This document shows, one piece after another, positions 1 to 7,410 of a DNA stretch of 64,000 bases. The stretch comes from an uncultured Comamonadaceae bacterium (GTDB lineage Bacteria > Pseudomonadota > Gammaproteobacteria > Burkholderiales > Burkholderiaceae). How positions within the stretch are numbered: position 1 is the stretch's first letter; each line of letters opens with the position of its first letter. Both the position numbers and the translations under genes were made by a program. The notes under the pieces are model-generated. The model searched no databases and had not been told where the DNA came from. It worked only from the letters and a program-made list of their open reading frames with translations. The stretch covers positions 22,745-86,744 of the forward strand of contig CAMLSD010000003.1 of the NCBI GenBank assembly GCA_946482595.1. The letters run 5' to 3'.

Positions 1-1
1 C

Positions 2-250
2 GGTGAAGGCAACCTGAGCGTGGACATCACCTTCGAGAACATGGACGACTTCTCGCCGGCGGCCATCGCCCGCAAGGTCGACTCCCTCAGCAAGCTGCTG
101 GAAGCCCGCCAGCAACTGGCCAACCTGGTGACCTACATGGACGGCAAGACCGGTGCCGAAGAGCTGATCGCCAAGGTCCTGAAGGACCCGGCGCTGATGC
201 AGTCGCTGGCTTCCGCGAAGAAGCCGGCCGAAGAGGGCGGCGCGTCCTGA
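2..250 (+). CDS. tssB: TssB (VipA/ImpB) T6SS sheath small subunit, 3' part only
   Basis: The window opens inside this gene: an open frame runs from base 2 with no start codon in view and ends at TGA 248-250, giving the last ~82 residues. The segment LSVDITFENMDDFSP followed by a helical stretch (VDSLSKLLEARQQL) is the conserved core-to-C-terminal part of TssB. TssB pairs with TssC to build the contractile cytoplasmic sheath. tssC begins 31 bases downstream, the usual order. The GTG at base 20 is an internal valine codon, not a start. Confidence 0.93.
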   Translation, partial: GEGNLSVDITFENMDDFSPAAIARKVDSLSKLLEARQQLANLVTYMDGKTGAEELIAKVLKDPALMQSLASAKKPAEEGGAS

Positions 251-281
251 TCCGCACCAACGAGTCATCCAGGAGAACTCA

Positions 282-1772
282 ATGGCAGAGACCCAACAAC
301 AAAGTCAGCTCGAAGGCGTGACCTTCGAGGGCAACGAACTCGCTTCCTTGCTGCAGAAGGAATTCAAGCCCAAGACCGACGAAGCCAAGTCTGCGGTCGA
401 GCAGGCGGTGGCCACGCTGGCCCAGCAGGCGCTGTCGCAGACCCAGCTGATCGGCCATGACGTCGTCAAGACGATCGAGGCGATGGTGGCCGCGATCGAC
501 CGCAAGCTGTCGGAGCAGATCAACCAGATCCTGCACCACGCCGACTTCCAGAAGCTCGAGGGTGCCTGGCGCGGTCTGCACTACATGGTGAACAACACCG
601 AGACCGACGAGCATCTGAAGATCCGCGTCATGAACATCTCCAAGCAGGAGCTGGGCAAGACACTGAAGCGCTACAAGGGCACGGCCTGGGATCAGAGCCC
701 GATCTTCAAGCGCGTCTACGAAGAAGAATACGGTCAGTTCGGTGGCGAGCCTTTCGGCTGCATGGTGGGCGACTACCACTTCGACCACAGCCCGCCGGAC
801 GTCGAGCTGCTGACCGAGATGAGCAAGGTCTGCGCCGCAGCCCACATGCCGTTCATCTCCGGTGCGTCGCCGACCACCATGCAGATGGAGACCTGGCAGG
901 AGCTGGCCAATCCGCGCGATCTGACCAAGATCTTCTCGACCCCCGAATATGCCGCATGGCGTTCGCTGCGCGAGTCGGACGACGCCCGCTACATCGGCCT
1001 GGCCATGCCGCGCTTCCTGTCGCGCCTGCCCTACGGCTCGCGCACCAACCCGGTCGAGGAATTCGACTTCGAGGAAGACACCGGCGCGGCCGACCACCAC
1101 AAGTACACCTGGGCCAACGCCGCCTATGCGATGGCCACGAACATCAACCGTTCGTTCAAGGAGTACGGCTGGTGCTCGCGCATCCGCGGCATCGAGTCCG
1201 GCGGTGCGGTCGAAGGCCTGCCGGCCCACACCTTCCCGACCGACGACGGTGGGGTGGACATGAAGTGCCCGACCGAGATCGCGATCTCCGACCGCCGCGA
1301 GGCCGAACTCGCCAAGAACGGCTTCATGCCGCTGGTGCACCGCAAGAACAGCGACTTCGCAGCCTTCATCGGCGCGCAGTCCCTGCAGAAGCCGTTCGAG
1401 TACGACGACCCCGACGCCACGGCGAATGCCAACCTGGCCGCGCGGCTGCCGTACCTGTTTGCCTGCTGCCGCTTCGCGCACTACCTGAAGTGCATCGTGC
1501 GCGACAAGGTCGGTTCGTTCAAGGAGCGCTCCGACATGCAGATCTGGCTGCAGAACTGGATCCTGCAGTACGTCGACGGCGATCCGGCGCACTCGTCCGA
1601 ATCGACCAAGGCCCGCAAGCCGCTGGCTGCAGCCGAGGTCATCGTCGAGGAAGTGGAAGGCAACCCGGGGTACTACACCTCGAAGTTCTTCCTGCGTCCT
1701 CATTACCAACTCGAGGGCCTGACGGTCTCGCTGCGCCTGGTGTCGAAGCTGCCTTCGGCCAAGGCGGCCTGA
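282..1772 (+). CDS. tssC: TssC (VipB/ImpD/EvpB) T6SS sheath large subunit
   Basis: A 496-residue protein, the normal length for TssC, which interlocks with TssB to form the sheath whose contraction drives the Hcp tube outward and which ClpV later disassembles. Family landmarks visible are the early block with LEGAWRGLHYMV (about residues 92-103), the central GDYHFDHSPPDVELL region, and the C-terminal block ending in RPHYQLEGLTVSLRLVSKLP. The ATG at 282 follows an AGGAG ribosome site (271-275). It lies directly after tssB and is clearly co-transcribed with it. No anomalies seen. Confidence 0.97.
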   Translation: MAETQQQSQLEGVTFEGNELASLLQKEFKPKTDEAKSAVEQAVATLAQQALSQTQLIGHDVVKTIEAMVAAIDRKLSEQINQILHHADFQKLEGAWRGLHYMVNNTETDEHLKIRVMNISKQELGKTLKRYKGTAWDQSPIFKRVYEEEYGQFGGEPFGCMVGDYHFDHSPPDVELLTEMSKVCAAAHMPFISGASPTTMQMETWQELANPRDLTKIFSTPEYAAWRSLRESDDARYIGLAMPRFLSRLPYGSRTNPVEEFDFEEDTGAADHHKYTWANAAYAMATNINRSFKEYGWCSRIRGIESGGAVEGLPAHTFPTDDGGVDMKCPTEIAISDRREAELAKNGFMPLVHRKNSDFAAFIGAQSLQKPFEYDDPDATANANLAARLPYLFACCRFAHYLKCIVRDKVGSFKERSDMQIWLQNWILQYVDGDPAHSSESTKARKPLAAAEVIVEEVEGNPGYYTSKFFLRPHYQLEGLTVSLRLVSKLPSAKAA

Positions 1773-1800
1773 GCGAGACACGGCCAGCCTTCTTTTTTGC

Positions 1801-1844
1801 ATAGCGGCCGCTATCCGGGACTTCCGCACGCAGTCGAGTCCCGG
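1801..1844. repeat. Palindrome plus hairpin in the tssC-hcp intergenic region
   Basis: Bases 1801-1814 (atagcggccgctat) are a perfect 14-base palindrome. Immediately after, 1815-1822 and 1837-1844 are perfect 8-base inverted arms around a 14-base loop. No T-run follows, so this is not a standard terminator. A structure ahead of hcp could stabilise or process a separate abundant hcp message, but that is inference. Confidence 0.4.
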
Positions 1845-1897
1845 TTCAACTGAAGTACCCACTGCTTGTTTTTCACGACCCACTGAAAGGAAAGATC

Positions 1898-2380
1898 ATG
1901 GCTGTAGACATTTTCATCAAGATCGGCGACATCGAAGGCGAATCGACCGACAAGACCCACGCCGGCAAGATCGACGTGCTGGCCTGGAGCTGGGGCATGT
2001 CCCAGTCGGGCACCACCCACATGGGCGGTGGCGGCGGCGCCGGCAAGGTCAACGTGCAGGACCTGTCCTTCACGAAGTACATCGACTCGGCCTCCAACGC
2101 GCTGATGCTCGCCTGCTGCAACGGCAAGCACTATCCGGAAGCCACCCTGATCGTCCGCAAGGCCGGCGGCACCCCCGTCGAGTACGTGGTGATCAAGATG
2201 GAAGAAGTGATGGTCACCAGCGTGTCCACCGGCGGCAGCGGCGGCGAGGATCGCCTGACGGAAAACGTCACCCTGAACTTCGCCAAGTTCACCTACAAGT
2301 ACCAGCCGCAGGACGAAAAGGGCGCCAAGAAGGGCGGCACCAAGGACGCGGTGTGGGACATCGCCGGCAACAGCGAGTGA
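1898..2380 (+). CDS. hcp: Hcp (TssD) T6SS inner-tube protein, first copy
   Basis: A 160-residue Hcp-family protein beginning MAVDIFIKIGDIEGES. Hcp hexamers stack into the tube that is expelled with VgrG and can carry small effectors in its lumen. Family signs are the AWSWGMSQSG motif near residue 30, the block KYIDSASNALMLACCNGKHY in the middle, and the C-terminal NFAKFTYKYQPQDEKG strand. The ATG at 1898 has a purine-rich AAAGGAAAG ribosome site just upstream. The 125-base gap after tssC and the 155-base gap before the second hcp set it apart from the tightly packed genes that follow, consistent with independent expression. Confidence 0.96.
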   Translation: MAVDIFIKIGDIEGESTDKTHAGKIDVLAWSWGMSQSGTTHMGGGGGAGKVNVQDLSFTKYIDSASNALMLACCNGKHYPEATLIVRKAGGTPVEYVVIKMEEVMVTSVSTGGSGGEDRLTENVTLNFAKFTYKYQPQDEKGAKKGGTKDAVWDIAGNSE

Positions 2381-2535
2381 GTCTTGCCATGACCCGGTCC
2401 CGGCCGGCAGCCGGCTGGCCTTCTGGCTGGCGCTGCCGACCCGGATCACCGGTGTCGCGCGACGGGCTGGCGCGGACTGCCTCGTGCGGTCGCGCCGGGT
2501 CCGGCGCAAATCAAGGGTGATGCCAGGAGGAGCCT

Positions 2536-3009
2536 ATGAGTCAAGCTGACATGTTCCTGAAGATCGAGGGCACCCGTTCCGGCGTCATCAAGGGCGAAGC
2601 GAACGACAAGGTGCACCCCGAGGCCATCGACATCTCCGGCTGGCGCTGGGGAATGCGCTCGGCCAGTGCGATGGGTGGTGCCGGAGCGGCGGCCAAGACG
2701 TCGATCGAATCCCTGCACGTCTTCAAGGAGGTCGATGCGGCATCGACGCCGATGATGTCGGTGATGCGTGCCAACGAACTGCTGAAGAAGGTGACGCTCC
2801 ATGTGCGCAAGGCCGGTGGCCTGCCGGTGGACTTCATGATCGTCACGCTCGAGAACGCGCGCATCACGTCGTACGACCTGTCGACGGCCGACGCGACGCT
2901 GCACGAGCAATGGATCTTCTCGTTCCAGAAGATCACGGTCGAATACGTGGCCCAGGACGAAAAGGGCCAGAAGAAGGGCAACATGAGCTTCACGGCGGAG
3001 GTCGTCTGA
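2536..3009 (+). CDS. Hcp-family protein, second tandem copy
   Basis: A 157-residue Hcp paralogue with the same fold signals: FLKIEG at the start, DISGWRWGMRSAS, a VDAASTPMMSVMRANE block and the closing FQKITVEYVAQDEKGQKKG. It is clearly diverged from the first Hcp: the glycine-rich GGGGGAGK loop is replaced by GGAGAAAK, and there is a small extension (TRSGVIKGEAND) in the first loop. It has a strong AGGAGG ribosome site at 2526-2531, and its stop lies 2 bases before tagJ, so it heads a tight tagJ-tssE run. It could be a second tube protein, a co-polymer, or an Hcp dedicated to particular effectors. Confidence 0.92.
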   Translation: MSQADMFLKIEGTRSGVIKGEANDKVHPEAIDISGWRWGMRSASAMGGAGAAAKTSIESLHVFKEVDAASTPMMSVMRANELLKKVTLHVRKAGGLPVDFMIVTLENARITSYDLSTADATLHEQWIFSFQKITVEYVAQDEKGQKKGNMSFTAEVV

Positions 3010-3011
3010 CC

Positions 3012-3881
3012 ATGGCAACTCCCACAGCGGAAGAACACCTGCGTGCCGGGGACCCGGTGCAGGCCCTCAAGGCCCTTCAGGACGACATCCGGGCCAAGCC
3101 TGCCGATGCCAAGAAACGCATTTTCCTGTTCCAGCTGCTGTGTGTGCTGGGGCAATGGGACCGCGCGCTGAACCAGCTCAACGTCTCGGCCGAACTCGAC
3201 CCGATGGCCCTGGCGATGGCCCAGACCTACCGCGAGGCCATCAAGTGCGAGACGCTGCGCGAGCAGGTGTTCGCCGGGCGCAAGGTGCCGATGCTGTTCG
3301 GTGAACCGGAGCCCTGGATGGCCCTGTTGATCGAGGCCCTGCTGCGCGAAGGGCAGGGCGAGGCCGCCCAGGCCCGTGCACTGCGCGACCAGGCCTTCGA
3401 GCAGGCCCCCACCAGTGCGGGCACCCTGGGCGACCAGCCGTTCGAGTGGATGGCCGACGCCGACATGCGGCTGGGCCCGGTGCTCGAGGTCATCATCAAC
3501 GGCAATTACTACTGGGTGCCGTTCTCCCGGCTGGCCAAGCTCGAGATCGAGGCGCCGGAAGACCTGCGTGACGCGGTCTGGATGCCGGTGCATCTGCAGT
3601 TCGTCAACGGTGGCGAGACCGTGGGCCTGGTGCCCACCCGCTACCCCGGTTCGCACAAGAGCGACGACGGCCTGCTCGCCCTGGCGCGCAAGACGGCCTG
3701 GGACGAGCCGCTCGAAGGCTTCTACACCGGCCTGGGGCAGCGCGTGTTCACGACCGACACCGGTGACGTCTCGCTGATGGACGTGCGCACCGTGACCTGG
3801 AACACCGAGGCCGGCGCCGAGCCGGACGCCGGTGCACCCGACGCGCCCGATGCGGCGGCGGGTGAGTCGACGGATCACTGA
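3012..3881 (+). CDS. tagJ: TagJ/ImpE (SciE) T6SS accessory protein
   Basis: A 289-residue protein of the ImpE/TagJ family. In other systems TagJ binds the N-terminus of TssB and is found in the subset of T6SSs in which it assists ClpV-driven sheath recycling. The N-terminal half is TPR-like (AEEHLRAGDPVQALKALQDDIRAKP, then the paired helix RIFLFQLLCVLGQWDRALNQL). The C-terminal half carries the ImpE block (FEWMADADMRLGPVLEVIINGNYYW). The frame is open further upstream, but ATG 3012 starts two bases after the hcp stop and fits the family start. Confidence 0.93.
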   Translation: MATPTAEEHLRAGDPVQALKALQDDIRAKPADAKKRIFLFQLLCVLGQWDRALNQLNVSAELDPMALAMAQTYREAIKCETLREQVFAGRKVPMLFGEPEPWMALLIEALLREGQGEAAQARALRDQAFEQAPTSAGTLGDQPFEWMADADMRLGPVLEVIINGNYYWVPFSRLAKLEIEAPEDLRDAVWMPVHLQFVNGGETVGLVPTRYPGSHKSDDGLLALARKTAWDEPLEGFYTGLGQRVFTTDTGDVSLMDVRTVTWNTEAGAEPDAGAPDAPDAAAGESTDH

Positions 3882-3883
3882 CC

Positions 3884-4387
3884 GTGGCCGCGCTGACGCC
3901 GCAGGAGCGCCTGCAACCTGCCTTGCTGGACCGGCTCATCGACAACGAGCCGAACAAGACGGCCGAGGCGCGCGAATTGCGCGTGCTGGGCAAGGTGCAG
4001 TTGCGCGAGGCGGTGCTGCGCGACCTCGCCTGGCTGTTCAACACCAGCAAGCTGTCAGGAGAGATCGACTGGGCTGCGCACCCCCATGCGGCCCGGTCCG
4101 TCATCAACTACGGTCTGCCCACGCTGTCCGGCGAGACAGCGTCGACGCTGGACGTCATCGGACTCGAAGCCGACGTCAAGCGGGCCATTCTCGATTTCGA
4201 GCCGCGCATCATGGCCTCCACGTTGAAGGTCGAGGCGCTGGTGTCCGACCTCTCGATGGACCACCACAACGTGGTGAGCCTGCGCATCTCGGGCAACCTG
4301 TGGGCCCAGCCGGTGCCCTTCGAGCTGCTGCTGCGCACTGAAGTCGACCTGGAGACCGGCCAGGTCGAGATCCAGGAAATCAACTGA
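3884..4387 (+). CDS. tssE: TssE (gp25-like) T6SS baseplate protein
   Basis: A 167-residue GPW/gp25-family protein, a baseplate wedge component that works with TssF, TssG and TssK to trigger sheath polymerisation. The N-terminal LTPQERLQPALLDRLIDNEP and the central SVINYGLPTLSG ... AILDFEPRI segment (Y-G-L-P-D/T motif, then E-P-R-I) are diagnostic. The start is GTG 3884, two bases after the tagJ stop. The C-terminal end reads VDLETGQVEIQEIN, as in other family members. Confidence 0.94.
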   Translation: MAALTPQERLQPALLDRLIDNEPNKTAEARELRVLGKVQLREAVLRDLAWLFNTSKLSGEIDWAAHPHAARSVINYGLPTLSGETASTLDVIGLEADVKRAILDFEPRIMASTLKVEALVSDLSMDHHNVVSLRISGNLWAQPVPFELLLRTEVDLETGQVEIQEIN

Positions 4388-4422
4388 ACCTCAAACAACC
4401 GAGCTTGTCCTGACCCGAGCGC

Positions 4423-6297
4423 ATGGATCCCCGCCTTCTTCGCTACTACAACCAGGAACTCCAGCACTTGCGGGAGATGGGGGCTGAGTTTGCCTCGCAG
4501 TTTCCGAAGATCGCGGCCCGGCTCGGCATGGACGGCATCGAGGTCGCCGACCCCTATGTCGAGCGCCTGCTCGAGGGGTTTGCCTTCCTTGCGTCGCGGG
4601 TGCAGCTGAAGATCGACGCGGAGTTTCCGCGTTTCACGCAGCGGCTGCTGGAAATCATCTACCCGAACTACCTGGCGCCCACACCGGCCATGTTGATGGC
4701 GCAGATCCGCCCCGACCTGAACGACGGCAACCTGGCACGCGGGTTCAAGATTGCGCGGGGCAGCACGATGCGCAGCCAGCTGGGCAAGGGCGATGAGACC
4801 CCCTGCCAGTTTCGCACCGGGCATGAGGTCACCCTGTGGCCGGTCGAGATCGCCTCGGCCAGCTATTTTTCGTATGCCCCCGACCTGCCGCTGGCCCAGT
4901 TGCCGATCGGGCGGCGCATCAAGGGCGGCGTGCGGTTGAAGCTGCGCTCGACGGCCGGGCTGAACTTCGACCAGATCGACCTGGACGTGCTGCGTGTGCA
5001 GCTCACCGGCGGCGACGAGATTGCCTACCGCCTGTACGAGGCCCTGCTGGCCAGCGCCGCCGGCGTCATGGTGGTGCCGCCGGCCCGCCCGATCGAGTGG
5101 CACGACTTCTTGCCGGCCAGTTCGGTGATGCCCGTGGGGTTCGAGGATGCCGAGGCACTGCTGCCGGTGGGCCTGCGCAACTTCCAGGGCTACCGGTTGC
5201 TGCAGGAGTACTTTGCATTTCCGCACCGTTTCCTGTCGGTGGACATCGGCGGCCTGTCGCGCGCGCTCAAGCGTCACGCCGGCAATGAGATCGAAGTGGT
5301 GGTGCTGCTCGAACGTGGCGACCCCGGCCTGGAAACGGTGGTCGACGCCACCAACTTCGCGCTGAACTGCACGCCGGCGATCAACCTCTTCGAGCGACGC
5401 TGCGACCGCATCCACATCAGTGACGTGAGCCACGACTACCACGTGGTGGTCGATCGCACGAAACCGATGGACTTCGAGATCTTCGATCTCACGTCGGTCA
5501 CCGGATTCGGTTCGGGCGCCGACAGCGAACACAAGTTCGAACCCTTCTATGCGGCCTTCCATACCGAAGGTGTTGCGCATTCGGCCTACTACAGCCTGCA
5601 GCGTGAACCGCGCCTGCTGTCGACCGAGCAGAAGCGGCGCGGCGCACGGTCCACCTATGTCGGCAGCGAGGTCTACATCTCGCTGGTCGATTCGCGCGAG
5701 GCGCCGTTCAATCACGAACTGCGTCAACTGGCCGTCACCGCCACCTGCACCAACCGCGACCTGCCGCTGCACATGCCGATGGGAGCAGCGCGCACCGATC
5801 TCGTGCTCGACATGGCCGCGCCCGTCGAGTCGATCCGGGTGATCAAGGGGCCGTCGCGCCCTTTCTCGACGCTGCGCGAAGGCGGCGTGAGCTGGAAGTT
5901 CATCAATCAGTTGTCCCTGAACTACCTCTCGCTGATCGACACCGATGCCCGCGAGGGCGCAGCCGCGATGCGCGAGATCCTCACGCTGTATGCACACAGC
6001 GCTGATGCAGGGCTCGTCAAGCAGGTCGAAGGCCTGCGCTCGATGCGCACGCGACCGACCGTCAGGCGCTTCCCGGTGCCGGGCCCGATCACCTTCGGGC
6101 GAGGGCTCGAGATCGAGCTTGAGGTCGACGACTTTGCTTTCCAGGGCGGCAGTGCCTTCCTGTTCGGTTCGGTCCTGGCGCGCTTTCTGCAGCGCTATGC
6201 GTCGATCAACTCGTTCACCGAAACCGTGCTGCGATCAGCCAGCCGCGGCGAGGTCATGCGATGGGTGCCCAAGTGCGGAACGCGCGCCATCCTGTGA
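4423..6297 (+). CDS. tssF: TssF (ImpG/VasA) T6SS baseplate protein
   Basis: A 624-residue TssF, normal length. It forms the TssF2-TssG wedge of the baseplate. It starts MDPRLLRYYNQELQHLREMGAE, the family hallmark, and continues with EFASQFPKIAARLGM and DPYVERLLEGFAFL. The C-terminal end overlaps tssG by 37 bases, suggesting translational coupling that keeps the wedge subunits in proportion. The ribosome site ahead of ATG 4423 is weak. Confidence 0.96.
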   Translation: MDPRLLRYYNQELQHLREMGAEFASQFPKIAARLGMDGIEVADPYVERLLEGFAFLASRVQLKIDAEFPRFTQRLLEIIYPNYLAPTPAMLMAQIRPDLNDGNLARGFKIARGSTMRSQLGKGDETPCQFRTGHEVTLWPVEIASASYFSYAPDLPLAQLPIGRRIKGGVRLKLRSTAGLNFDQIDLDVLRVQLTGGDEIAYRLYEALLASAAGVMVVPPARPIEWHDFLPASSVMPVGFEDAEALLPVGLRNFQGYRLLQEYFAFPHRFLSVDIGGLSRALKRHAGNEIEVVVLLERGDPGLETVVDATNFALNCTPAINLFERRCDRIHISDVSHDYHVVVDRTKPMDFEIFDLTSVTGFGSGADSEHKFEPFYAAFHTEGVAHSAYYSLQREPRLLSTEQKRRGARSTYVGSEVYISLVDSREAPFNHELRQLAVTATCTNRDLPLHMPMGAARTDLVLDMAAPVESIRVIKGPSRPFSTLREGGVSWKFINQLSLNYLSLIDTDAREGAAAMREILTLYAHSADAGLVKQVEGLRSMRTRPTVRRFPVPGPITFGRGLEIELEVDDFAFQGGSAFLFGSVLARFLQRYASINSFTETVLRSASRGEVMRWVPKCGTRAIL

Positions 6298-7373
6298 CGG
6301 CGCCCACGGCGCTGTGGCAGGCGCTGTCGGCTGAGCCGTTCCGGCACGACTTCTTCTGGGCGATGCGCCGCATCGAGTGCCACTACATCGACCGCCCCCG
6401 TCTGGGGACGGCGCTGCGGCCACATGACGAGCCGATCCGCCTCGGCCAGGAGCCGACGCTCGACTTTGCACCTGCGTCGCTGTCGGGCTTCCACTACGGA
6501 ACGGAAGGCCGGCCGCCACGCATGGAGGTGCGATTTTTCGGCCTGTTCGGACCGAACGGCCCGCTGCCCATCCACCTGACGGACTTCGCTCGCGAGCGGG
6601 TCCTGCACCACGGGGACCGCAGCTTCGCACGGTTCGCCGACGTCTTCCATCACCGTCTGTTGCTGCTGTTCTATCGTGCCTGGGCACAGGCCCAGCCCAC
6701 GGTGGCACTGGACCGTCCGACCGAGGACCGGTTCGCGGCCTATGTCGGTTCGACCATGGGCATCGGTGCGCCGGTCTTCAATCGGCGCGATGCCCTGCCG
6801 GACCATGCCAAGCTGTACTTTTCAGGTCTGTTCGGCCGGCAGGTGCGCAATGCTGATGGCCTGGAGGGGGTGGTGCGCGGTTACTTCCGCCTGCCCGGGC
6901 GGGTGGAGCAGTTCGTCGGCCACTGGCTGAACCTGCCGACCGACCAGCGCACACGCCTGCAGAAAGAGCCCACGCCGGGCGCCCAGCTGGGCATCGGCGC
7001 GGTGCTGGGCCGGCGGGTCTGGGATCGGCAGCACCGCTTTCGCATCCACATCGGTCCGCTGCGCGTGGCCGACTACCTGCGCTTCCTGCCGGACGGCGAT
7101 GCGCTCGACCGTCTGGTGGCCATCGTGCGCCAGTACATCGGTTTCGAACTCGACTGGGATCTGCGGCTCACGCTGGTCCCCGAGGACGTGCCGCGCGCCC
7201 GGCTCGGGCGAGGGCACACGCGTCTGGGCTGGACCTCCTGGATGGGGGGCAAGCCGGCCGAGGCGGCCGCGCGGCGCACCGCGGAGCTGATCCTCGAGCC
7301 CGAGATGATCCTGAAGACCCGGCGCATGGAAGCGCCGGACGCCGATCCGGCGCTGGCCAGCGCCTACGCATGA
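6261..7373 (+). CDS. tssG: TssG (ImpH/VasB) T6SS baseplate protein
   Basis: A 370-residue TssG. Recognisable blocks are FRHDFFWAMRRIEC near the N-terminus, the LGQEPTLDFAPASL segment, and FFGLFGPNGPLPIHLTDFARER, which matches the family core. The C-terminal GRGHTRLGWTSWMG is also typical. It works with TssF, TssE and TssK as the baseplate wedge docking to the membrane complex. Its ATG lies inside tssF (37-base overlap), and clpV follows 37 bases after its stop. Confidence 0.95.
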   Translation: MGAQVRNARHPVTAPTALWQALSAEPFRHDFFWAMRRIECHYIDRPRLGTALRPHDEPIRLGQEPTLDFAPASLSGFHYGTEGRPPRMEVRFFGLFGPNGPLPIHLTDFARERVLHHGDRSFARFADVFHHRLLLLFYRAWAQAQPTVALDRPTEDRFAAYVGSTMGIGAPVFNRRDALPDHAKLYFSGLFGRQVRNADGLEGVVRGYFRLPGRVEQFVGHWLNLPTDQRTRLQKEPTPGAQLGIGAVLGRRVWDRQHRFRIHIGPLRVADYLRFLPDGDALDRLVAIVRQYIGFELDWDLRLTLVPEDVPRARLGRGHTRLGWTSWMGGKPAEAAARRTAELILEPEMILKTRRMEAPDADPALASAYA

Positions 7374-7410
7374 ATTCCAACACGCTCACAGAACAGCAGG
7401 AGAGCCGCAA

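Noticed and set aside
279..1883. Long antisense open frame opposite tssC
   Set aside because: High-GC coding DNA commonly leaves long open frames on the opposite strand. The predicted protein is His/Arg/Val-rich with no family resemblance, whereas the + strand is unmistakable TssC.
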